A stretch of DNA of 29,519 bases from DATAAM01 sp036260075 (GTDB lineage: Bacteria > Actinomycetota > Acidimicrobiia > Acidimicrobiales > JAHWLA01). The translations under genes and the position numbers were made by a program. Shown here piece after piece: positions 23,263 through 29,519 of this stretch (position 1 is its first letter; every line of letters starts with the position of its first letter). The DNA lies in contig DATAAM010000170.1 in NCBI GenBank assembly GCA_036260075.1, forward strand, positions 1-29,519, in the 5' to 3' direction. Under the pieces are notes generated by a model that was not told the origin of the DNA, searched no databases, and saw nothing but the letters and a program-made list of their open reading frames with translations.

Positions 23263-24984
23263 ATGGCCGAGCCCACGTTCCAGTCCCTCTACCGGCGCTA
23301 CCGGCCGCAGCGGTTCGAGGAGGTGCGGGGGCAGGAGCACGTCACGCGGGCGCTGCGCAACGCCGTCCGCGACGCCAAGGTGGCCCACGCCTACCTGTTC
23401 AGCGGCCCTCGGGGCACGGGCAAGACCTCGACGGCCCGCATCCTGGCCAAGGCGCTGAACTGCACCGACCTGCAGGACGGCGAGCCGTGCGGCGCGTGCG
23501 AGTCGTGCCGGGCCGTGCAAGAGGGCCGGTCGCTCGACGTGCACGAGCTCGACGCCGCCTCCAACAACGGCGTCGACGCCATGAAGGACCTCGTCTCCCG
23601 GGCCGCGCTGGGCACGCCCGGGCGGTGGAAGGTGTACATCGTCGACGAGGTCCACATGCTCACCAACGCGGCGTCCAACGCGCTGCTGAAGACGCTGGAG
23701 GAGCCGCCCGGGCACGTGGTGTTCGTGCTGGCCACCACCGACCCCCAGAAGGTGCTGCCCACCATCCGCAGCCGCACCCAGCACTACGAGTTCCGGCTGC
23801 TGTCGGGCGAGGTGCTGGGGGCCCTGCTGGAGGACGTCAACCGCCTTGCGGGCCTCAACGTCCCCACGGGTGCCATCCACCTCGTGGTGCGCCGGGGCAA
23901 GGGATCGGCCCGCGACGCGCTGTCCGTGCTCGACCAGGTGGCGGCGGCGGGCGACATCGAGCCGGAGGCGCCTGCGTCCGAGGAGCTGGCCGAGGCGCTG
24001 GCCGACCGCGACGCGGGCCGGGCGCTCACCGCGCTGGCCGAGGCGTGCGCCGCCGGTCGCGACCCGCGCCGGGTGGCCGAGGAGCTGATCGAGCACCTCC
24101 GCAACGCCTTCCTCGTCACGATGTCGCCGTCGCTCGTCGACCTGCCCGACGACGCCCGCTCCCGGGTGGAGGACCAGGCCCGCCGCCTGGGCGCGGCCGG
24201 GCTCGTGCGCGCCATGGAGGCGGTCGGGCAGGCGATCGCCGAGATGAAGGAGGCGCTCGACGCCCGCATCTCGCTCGAGGTGGCACTGGTGCGGGTCGCC
24301 CGCCCCGACGCCGACGTCACGCCCGCCGCCCTCCTGGAGCGCATCGAGCGCGTGGAGCGCGCACTGGCCGAGCGGGCGGACATGCCGGCCCGGGCGGCCG
24401 CCCACGAGGCCCTGCCCCCGCCCCCCGCCACGGCCGGGCCCAAGGCCTCGCTGGGGGCGCTGCGACAGCCACGGTCGGCGCCGGCACCGCCCGCGCCCCC
24501 CGCCCCTGCCCCGCCACCCACGCCCGCCGCGACCCCAGCGGCACCCCGCCCCGACCCGGCGGCGGGCCCGGGCGGCATGCCCAGCCGCGACGAGCTCACC
24601 AAGGCGTGGGGCGACACCGTGCTCAAGCAGCTGCCGCAGAAGGCCAAGGCGCGCTTCTCCGGCGGGCGCTTCGTGTCCGTCGACGGCGAGGTGGCCCACT
24701 TCGCCCTGCCCAATGCCATCCACCGCGATCGCTGCGAGGAAGTGCGCGGCGACGTCGAGGCCGCGCTCACGGCGCACTTCGGCACGCCGGTGCGGTTGGA
24801 GCTCGTGGTCGACGACGGACGGAGTGCCGCTCCCGCCCCCGAGGCGCCTGCTGCCGACGCCTTCGAGGACGAGCCCGACGAGCCCGACGAGCCGGGCGAG
24901 GCGGCCGAAGGGCCGGCGGTAACCTCCGTCGAGGACCGGCTGAAGCAGGCGTTCCCCGGCGCCGAGGAGGTCGAGTCGACGTGA
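23263..24984 (+). CDS. dnaX: DNA polymerase III subunit gamma/tau
   Basis: A 573-residue clamp-loader ATPase. The N-terminal AAA+ module shows Walker A SGPRGTGKTS (about 47-56), the zinc ligands Cys67, Cys76, Cys79 and Cys82 (EPCGACESC), Walker B VYIVDEVHML with the Asp at 128, and LLKTLEEPP. The collar domain III runs to about residue 370, followed by a Pro/Ala-rich linker and a basic then acidic C-terminal tail. There is no A-rich slippery site, so only the full tau-type product is expected. ATG 23263 gives the normal opening YRRYRPQRFEEVRGQEHV; TAGGCT lies 9 nt upstream. It leads a dnaX-ybaB-recR cluster. Confidence 0.95.
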   Translation: MAEPTFQSLYRRYRPQRFEEVRGQEHVTRALRNAVRDAKVAHAYLFSGPRGTGKTSTARILAKALNCTDLQDGEPCGACESCRAVQEGRSLDVHELDAASNNGVDAMKDLVSRAALGTPGRWKVYIVDEVHMLTNAASNALLKTLEEPPGHVVFVLATTDPQKVLPTIRSRTQHYEFRLLSGEVLGALLEDVNRLAGLNVPTGAIHLVVRRGKGSARDALSVLDQVAAAGDIEPEAPASEELAEALADRDAGRALTALAEACAAGRDPRRVAEELIEHLRNAFLVTMSPSLVDLPDDARSRVEDQARRLGAAGLVRAMEAVGQAIAEMKEALDARISLEVALVRVARPDADVTPAALLERIERVERALAERADMPARAAAHEALPPPPATAGPKASLGALRQPRSAPAPPAPPAPAPPPTPAATPAAPRPDPAAGPGGMPSRDELTKAWGDTVLKQLPQKAKARFSGGRFVSVDGEVAHFALPNAIHRDRCEEVRGDVEAALTAHFGTPVRLELVVDDGRSAAPAPEAPAADAFEDEPDEPDEPGEAAEGPAVTSVEDRLKQAFPGAEEVEST

Positions 24985-25057
24985 GCGAGCCGCAGGCAAG
25001 CGAACCATCGGCACAGCAGCCCTTGCTCACGGGGTCGCCATCGAAGAGGGTGGCCCC

Positions 25058-25387
25058 ATGAGCGACCAGTTCGACATGAGCAACCTGCTCCAGCAGGCGC
25101 AGGCCATGCAGCAGCAGCTGCTCGACGCGCAGGCTCGGGCCGCCGGGCTGGTGGTCGAAGGGCAGTCGGGCGGCGGCAAGGTGTCGGTGCGCATGACCGG
25201 CGCCATGGAGGTGCAGGCGGTCTCGATCGCGCCGGACGTCGTCGACCCCGGGGAGGTCGACATGCTCGAGGACCTCGTGCGGGCCGCCGTCCACGACGCC
25301 ATCGCCAAGGTGCACGAGGCGACCCAGGCGGCCACCCGCGAGGCGCTCGGGGGGCTCGACCTGGGCGACCTCGGGTTGCCGTCCTGA
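25058..25387 (+). CDS. YbaB/EbfC family nucleoid-associated protein
   Basis: A 109-residue DNA-binding protein that forms a dimer clamp on DNA. The N-terminal coiled helix LLQQAQAMQQQLLDAQARA, then the strand pair VVEGQSGGGKVSVRMTGAMEVQAVSIAPDV, then the helix MLEDLVRAAVHDAIAKV are the family plan. ATG 25058 has GAGGGTGG about 6-8 nt upstream. The 73-nt gap after dnaX shows nothing else. The gene lies in the conserved dnaX-ybaB-recR order and is 10 nt before recR, so the three are one transcript. Confidence 0.93.
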   Translation: MSDQFDMSNLLQQAQAMQQQLLDAQARAAGLVVEGQSGGGKVSVRMTGAMEVQAVSIAPDVVDPGEVDMLEDLVRAAVHDAIAKVHEATQAATREALGGLDLGDLGLPS

Positions 25388-25397
25388 GCCGCGGCTC

Positions 25398-25997
25398 GTG
25401 TACGCCCAGCCGGTCCAGGAGCTGATCGACGAGCTGGGGCGGCTGCCCGGTGTCGGGCCGAAGTCGGCCCAGCGCATCGCCTTCCACCTGCTCAAGCTGC
25501 CCAAGGAGGACGCGCTCCGGCTGGCCCGCGCCATCAGCGAGGTGAAGGACCGCATCTCGTTCTGCCGACGGTGCTGGAACGTGGCCGAGGGCGAGCTGTG
25601 CGGCATCTGCGCCGACGAGCGTCGCGAGGCAGGCGTCGTGTGCGTGGTGGAGGAGCCGCGCGATGTCGTCGCCATCGAGAAGACGCAGGAGTTCCGCGGC
25701 CGCTACCACGTCCTCCAAGGGGCCATCAGCCCCATCGAGGGCATCGGGCCCGACCAGCTGCGCGTGAAGGAGCTGCTGGCCCGGCTGGAGCCGGAGGGGA
25801 TCGCCGAAGTGATCCTCTGCACCAACCCGAACATCGAGGGCGAGGCCACGGCCATGTACCTGGCGCGGCTGCTGGCGCCGCTCGGGGTGAAGACCACGCG
25901 CATCGCCAGCGGCCTGCCGGTGGGCGGCGACCTCGAATACGCAGACGAGCTGACGCTGGGACGTGCGCTCCAGGGGCGCCGCGAGGTGGAAGCCTGA
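25398..25997 (+). CDS. recR: Recombination protein RecR
   Basis: A 199-residue recombination mediator that works with RecO/RecF to load RecA at gaps. The helix-hairpin-helix is LPGVGPKSAQRIAFHLL, the C4 zinc finger uses Cys56, Cys59, Cys68 and Cys71 (CRRC, ELCGIC), and the Toprim domain is seen as VCVVEEPRDVVAIEKT, then ISPIEGIGPDQL. The Walker-B-like end TRIASGLPVGGDLEYADELTLGRAL is the family signature. GTG 25398 is the start, giving the normal MYAQPVQELIDELG opening, 10 nt past the ybaB stop. Confidence 0.96.
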   Translation: MYAQPVQELIDELGRLPGVGPKSAQRIAFHLLKLPKEDALRLARAISEVKDRISFCRRCWNVAEGELCGICADERREAGVVCVVEEPRDVVAIEKTQEFRGRYHVLQGAISPIEGIGPDQLRVKELLARLEPEGIAEVILCTNPNIEGEATAMYLARLLAPLGVKTTRIASGLPVGGDLEYADELTLGRALQGRREVEA

Positions 25998-26063
25998 GGT
26001 CCCACGCTCGGGGGGACCGCGCGCCAGGTGACGGAAGTGCTGGAAGACAGCGCGAACCGGGCA

Positions 26064-26069
26064 TAACGT
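26064..26069 (+). promoter_or_regulatory. Possible -10 box for the DUF3352-like lipoprotein
   Basis: TAACGT in the 98-nt gap after recR, with a weak TGGAAG 17 nt upstream. Transcription would begin near 26076, ahead of the ribosome site GAGGAGGT at 26085-26092. The -35 match is poor. Confidence 0.3.
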
Positions 26070-26095
26070 CGGCGTTCTGCCCCCGAGGAGGTCGC

Positions 26096-27562
26096 ATGCG
26101 AAAAGCGGCAATCGCAACTGCCCTGGCCCTGCTCCTGGCGCTCCCCGCCTGCGGGGGCAGGACCGACGAGAAGGCACGGGCCGCGGGCATCACCCCCGCC
26201 AACGCCCTCGGGTTCCTCAGCGTCTCGCTCGATCCCTCCATCGAGCAGAAGCGCAACCTGCTGAGCATCGCCCGCCGCTTCCCCGACGCACAGGTCCGCG
26301 ACGACTTCGAGGAGAACCGCGACGAGCTGCTCTCCACGATCCTGCGCGAGGCGGGTCTCGACTACGAGCGCGACGTGAAGCCGTGGTTGGGCAGCGAGCT
26401 GGCGGTGGCCGTGCTGCCCGGCACCTCGGGCCCGCAGCCGCTCGTCGCCGTGCTCATCGAGCAGGACGACGAGGACGCGGCCAAGGCCGCCATCGACAAG
26501 GCCAACGCCCAGGCCCAGGCCGACGGCGGTACGCCCATCGCCTACCGCGTGCTCGACGACTTCGTGGTCGCCACCGACGGCGCCGACCAGGCGCTGGCCC
26601 AGCAGACGCTGGACGCGTTCACGGCGCAGGCCGAGCGCGACGAAGGCGACCTCTCGCGCTCCAAGGAGTTCGCCGACGTGGTCGACCAGCTCCACGGCGA
26701 CCGCCTGCTCCTGGGCTGGGTCGACGGCAAGGAGGCCATGCGGGTGATCGGCCAGTTCCTCGACGCAGGCGACTTCCCCGTGGAGGGCCTCGTGCAGCAG
26801 GCGACCACCGCCGCCTTCGACGTGCACGCGGCCCGCTCCGCCGTCGTGCTCGAAGCGGTCGGCCGCTCCACTGCGGAAGGTCGCACCGGCAAGCCCGCGC
26901 TCACCGAGGGCCTCCCCCAGGGCAGCTACGGCGCCTTCACCATCTTCGACATCGGCCAAACGCTGCGCGAAGGGCTCCGGGCTGTGTTCGGCACCGGCGG
27001 CGACCCGCTGGCCGAGCTGCGGCGGCAGACCGGCATCGACGTCGAGCGCGACCTCCTGTCGTGGATGGGCGGCGAGAGCGTGCTGGTGGCGGCGCCCGGG
27101 CCGACGGGCCAGGCGTTCCCCCAGGTCGGCCTCGTCGTGGAACCCACCGACCGCGCCGCGGCCGAGGCGGCCGTGCCCCGGCTGCGCCAGGCGCTCCAAG
27201 GCCTCGGCTCGGCCATCGGGGGCGGCGTGCAGCCCGCCATCGGCTTGTTCGACGACCGGGTGGTGATCGCCTCCAGCCCCGCGTACATGGAGCAGCTCTC
27301 CCGCGACGCCACGCCGTCGTTCGGCGAGAGCGACGTCTATCGCTCGGTGCTGGGCGAGCAGTCCTCCGACGCCACGCGCATGCAGTTCGTGCTCGACATC
27401 GACGCCATCCGCGCCACGTTCGAGGCCTTCATGCCCGCCTCCGATCGCACGGAGTACGAGCAGGAGACAAAGCGCAACGTGGAGCCGTTTGACGCCGTGG
27501 GCCTCGTCTTCCACCGCGACGGCGACTTCGACCGCGTGGAGCTGACGGTCACCTTCGACTGA
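26096..27562 (+). CDS. DUF3352-like lipoprotein
   Basis: A 488-residue lipoprotein. The signal is MRKAAIATALALLLALPACGG, with lipid-modified Cys19. The mature chain repeats a two-lobe alpha/beta pattern (ANALGFLSVSLDPSIEQKRNLL, KPWLGSELAVAVLPG, VLDDFVVATDGADQAL, then DVERDLLSWMGGESVLVAA and FDDRVVIASSPAYMEQL) typical of DUF3352 proteins: a tandem of related halves on the outside of the membrane. No catalytic residues are recognised. The ribosome site GAGGAGGT lies close to ATG 26096. It stands alone after recR and is convergent with the thiolase. Confidence 0.8.
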   Translation: MRKAAIATALALLLALPACGGRTDEKARAAGITPANALGFLSVSLDPSIEQKRNLLSIARRFPDAQVRDDFEENRDELLSTILREAGLDYERDVKPWLGSELAVAVLPGTSGPQPLVAVLIEQDDEDAAKAAIDKANAQAQADGGTPIAYRVLDDFVVATDGADQALAQQTLDAFTAQAERDEGDLSRSKEFADVVDQLHGDRLLLGWVDGKEAMRVIGQFLDAGDFPVEGLVQQATTAAFDVHAARSAVVLEAVGRSTAEGRTGKPALTEGLPQGSYGAFTIFDIGQTLREGLRAVFGTGGDPLAELRRQTGIDVERDLLSWMGGESVLVAAPGPTGQAFPQVGLVVEPTDRAAAEAAVPRLRQALQGLGSAIGGGVQPAIGLFDDRVVIASSPAYMEQLSRDATPSFGESDVYRSVLGEQSSDATRMQFVLDIDAIRATFEAFMPASDRTEYEQETKRNVEPFDAVGLVFHRDGDFDRVELTVTFD

Positions 27563-27565
27563 CGG

Positions 27566-27578
27566 GCCGCTGGGCGGC
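27566..27578. terminator. Short hairpin between convergent lipoprotein and thiolase genes
   Basis: GCCGC and GCGGC pair across a 3-nt loop within the 21-nt gap. Weak on its own, without a T-run. Confidence 0.3.
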
Positions 27579-27583
27579 GGCTG

Positions 27584-28768
27584 CTAGAGCGAGCGCACCA
27601 CCACGGCGTCGCCCTGGCCGCCGCCGCCGCACAGGGCGGCCGCGCCCACGCCCCCACCACGGCGCTTCAGCTCGTGGAGGAGGGTGAGGGCCAAGCGGGT
27701 GCCCGACATGCCGATCGGGTGGCCGAGGGAGATGGCGCCGCCGTTGACGTTGCAGATCTCGTCGGTGATCCCGAGGTCGGCCATCGACGCCAGCCCCACG
27801 GCGGCGAACGCCTCGTTGAACTCGAACAGGTCGACGTCGCTCACCGACAGGCCCGCCTTGTCGAGGGCCTGCTTGGTGGAGCGCGACGGCTGGGTGAGCA
27901 GCGACGCGTCGGGCCCCGCCACCTGCCCGTAGCTCACGATCTCGCCCAGCGGCCGGGCGCCGAGGCGCTCGGCGGCTGCCTTCGACATCACGACGACGGC
28001 GGCGCCGCCGTCGCTGATCTGCGAGGCGTTGCCCGCGGTGATGGTGCCGTCGGGGGCGAAGGCGGGCTTCAGGGCCGACAGGGAATCGGTGGTGGTGCCG
28101 GGGCGCACGCCCTCGTCGGTCTCCACGACGACGGGGTCGCCCTTCCGCTGAGGCACCTCGACCGGCACGATCTCGTCGGCGAAGCGGCCTTCCTTGATGG
28201 CGGCCGAAGCCCGCTCGTGGGAGGTGGCGGCGAACGCGTCCTGGGCGTCACGGGAGATGGTGGCGGCCGCCTTCGTGTACTTCTCGGTGCCTGCGCCCAT
28301 GGCGCACACGTCGAAGGCGCAAAACAGGCCGTCGTGCATCATGGCGTCGACGAGCTTGCCGTCGCCCAGGCGGTAGCCGGCCCGGGCCTGCGGGAGCAGG
28401 TAGGGCGCGTTGGTCATCGACTCCATGCCGCCTGCCACCACGATCTCGGCCTCGCCCGCCTGGATCACCAGGTCGGCCAGGTGGATGGCGTTGAGGCCCG
28501 AGAGGCACACCTTGTTGACCGTGGTGGCGGGCACCGTCATGGGGATGCCTGCCTTCACCGCCGCCTGGCGAGCCGTGATCTGCCCTTGGCCCGCCTGGAG
28601 CACTTGGCCCATGAACACGTAGTCGACCTGGTCGGGCTGCACGCCGGCGCGCTCGAGCGCGGCCTTGATGGCGAACCCTCCCAGGTCCATTGCCGTGAAG
28701 CTCGCCAGGGCACCGCTCATCTTCCCGATGGGGGTACGAGCACCTGCGACGATCACGGATCCCGGCAT
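27584..28768 (-). CDS. Acetyl-CoA acetyltransferase (thiolase)
   Basis: A 394-residue thiolase that condenses or splits acyl-CoA. The nucleophile Cys88 is in NKVCLSGLNAI, the active-site NEAFA is present, His350 is in GHPIGMSG, and the second Cys380 is in ALCGGGGQGD. ATG 28768 has ribosome site GGAGGT at 5 nt, and TAGACT (28805-28800) is a likely -10 box. Length and motifs fit the acetyl-CoA acetyltransferase (biosynthetic or degradative thiolase) branch. It is divergent from the truncated gene at the right edge; no other beta-oxidation gene is adjacent. Confidence 0.95.
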   Translation of the reverse strand: MPGSVIVAGARTPIGKMSGALASFTAMDLGGFAIKAALERAGVQPDQVDYVFMGQVLQAGQGQITARQAAVKAGIPMTVPATTVNKVCLSGLNAIHLADLVIQAGEAEIVVAGGMESMTNAPYLLPQARAGYRLGDGKLVDAMMHDGLFCAFDVCAMGAGTEKYTKAAATISRDAQDAFAATSHERASAAIKEGRFADEIVPVEVPQRKGDPVVVETDEGVRPGTTTDSLSALKPAFAPDGTITAGNASQISDGGAAVVVMSKAAAERLGARPLGEIVSYGQVAGPDASLLTQPSRSTKQALDKAGLSVSDVDLFEFNEAFAAVGLASMADLGITDEICNVNGGAISLGHPIGMSGTRLALTLLHELKRRGGGVGAAALCGGGGQGDAVVVRSL

Positions 28769-28810
28769 GTCGACCTCCGAACGAATGGCTGGTGCGGCCA
28801 GTCTACGGAG

Positions 28811-29519
28811 ATGCCGGCGTCGTCGGCCATGCGGCGTGCCCCTTCGGGCAGCCGGCGCTGCCCCGACGGACACCCGTTCACCCTTGCGGCCGCGGGCGAG
28901 GGCGGCGAGCGTCGCGGCATGGCCGTGTCGAAGGCGGGCCGCAAGGGCCGTGAGCCGCGCAAGGGCTCCGGCGGTCGTCGGTCGGACAACGGGTCGTCGA
29001 AGGACGGGCTCGGCAACAAGGCGACCGTGCAGCTGCTCCAGGACGGGGAGGGGCCGGGCGGCCTGGCCGTCGAGCACGCGGCCCGGGTGGGGAACCAGGC
29101 GGCGGGCGCCGTCGTGGCCCAGCGCAAGTCCGACGCGATGGTGGCCGAGCACCCGGTGCTGCGCCTGGGGTCGAAGGGCGTGGCGGTGGCGCAGCTCCAG
29201 GAGGCGCTCAACGCGGCGGGCGCCCAGCCGAAGGTGGACGCCGACGGCGACTTCGGCCCTCGCACGGCAAGTGCCGTGCGCAACTTCCAGAAGGCGCACG
29301 GCCTGGACGCCGACGGGATCGTCGGGCCGAAGACGTGGGACACCCTCTCGTTTGCACCCTTACAGCTGACCGAGGAACCGCCTGCGGGCAAGGACGACGG
29401 GTTCCGCACCATCAAGGTCATGGGCAAGGAGACGCCCACAGAGGAGGCGAAGGCCGCCTTCGAGCTGGCGGGCATCGCCTTCGACAAGGGCGACCACGCC
29501 ACCGCCGTCCAGTACTACC
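28811..29519 (+). CDS. Peptidoglycan-binding-domain protein, cut by the window end
   Basis: An open frame that runs off the right edge (at least 236 residues). The first 70 residues are basic and low in complexity, with an HPxGNQAAGAVVAQRK-like segment (VEHAARVGNQAAGAVVAQRK) resembling QR-GN-AAV motifs of proteins linked to extracellular contractile injection systems. A peptidoglycan-binding domain follows at about 112-179 (VLRLGSKGVAVAQLQEAL, then DGDFGPRTASAVRNFQKAHGL, IVGPKTWDTL). The end, AKAAFELAGIAFDKGDHATAVQYY, looks like the start of a TPR repeat. ATG 28811 fits a leaderless pattern (CAGTCT, then 6 nt); ATG 28829 and ATG 28919 are in-frame alternatives. No signal peptide is seen. Confidence 0.65.
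   Translation, partial: MPASSAMRRAPSGSRRCPDGHPFTLAAAGEGGERRGMAVSKAGRKGREPRKGSGGRRSDNGSSKDGLGNKATVQLLQDGEGPGGLAVEHAARVGNQAAGAVVAQRKSDAMVAEHPVLRLGSKGVAVAQLQEALNAAGAQPKVDADGDFGPRTASAVRNFQKAHGLDADGIVGPKTWDTLSFAPLQLTEEPPAGKDDGFRTIKVMGKETPTEEAKAAFELAGIAFDKGDHATAVQYY

Noticed and set aside
23263..24984. Programmed frameshift in dnaX giving a gamma subunit
   Set aside because: No A-rich slippery heptamer or stem-loop with an in-frame stop is visible.
24981..25061. Short GTG frame overlapping the dnaX stop and running to ybaB
   Set aside because: It codes for about 26 residues without any motif or clear ribosome site; more likely the dnaX-ybaB spacer.
1..29519. CRISPR arrays, IS elements or prophage genes
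   Set aside because: No regularly spaced repeats, transposase, integrase or phage structural protein was seen in either strand.

Overview
The window is about 29.5 kb of very GC-rich chromosomal DNA with short intergenic gaps. It reads as a high-GC actinobacterium, and I infer class Acidimicrobiia. Reasons are the core block tRNA-Ser / SRP RNA / dnaX / ybaB / recR, mycothiol-type DinB proteins, many GTG starts, and several probable leaderless promoters in which a TANNNT-like -10 box ends 6-7 nt before the start codon. No phage, IS element, CRISPR array or plasmid gene block is visible. The species assignment is inference only.

Region by region. (1) 14-1614: a SAM methyltransferase divergent from an HxlR-type regulator whose natural N-terminus is cut by a TAA codon. 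(2) 1788-4023: three overlapping genes, a small dimeric-barrel-like protein, an ECF-type sigma factor with a Cys-containing C-terminal extension, and an AlkC-like DNA alkylation repair protein. (3) 4115-8673: two exported neutral-ceramidase-like hydrolases in tandem, translationally coupled. (4) 8751-13047: a DinB protein, two tiny basic proteins, a DsbA/FrnE-like protein, an ABC-F ATPase, then a long hairpin and a four-helix membrane protein. (5) 13096-15980: a zinc-ribbon DinB-like protein and a metallo-beta-lactamase-fold hydrolase sharing a 17-bp divergent promoter region, followed by an overlapping HAD hydrolase and enoyl-CoA hydratase. (6) 16048-17460: one AlbA_2/GHKL-ATPase gene of visibly lower GC, set between the 3' ends of two ordinary genes, with its promoter buried in a 35-bp palindrome. 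(7) 17493-20454: an ABC exporter, tRNA-Ser(CGA), a small unknown protein and tadA. (8) 20619-22874: a caspase-like lipoprotein without a normal start codon, a secreted CAP-domain protein and a small unknown. (9) 22946-27562: tRNA-Ser(GGA), SRP RNA, dnaX-ybaB-recR and a DUF3352-like lipoprotein. (10) 27584-29519: a thiolase divergent from a truncated peptidoglycan-binding protein that runs off the window.

Most of the window is housekeeping and secondary metabolism typical of a free-living actinobacterium. The items most worth a second look are the AlbA_2/GHKL gene with its self-embedded operator, the sigma factor-AlkC operon, the tandem ceramidases, the caspase-like lipoprotein with a missing start, and the minimal divergent leaderless promoter at 13510-13526.
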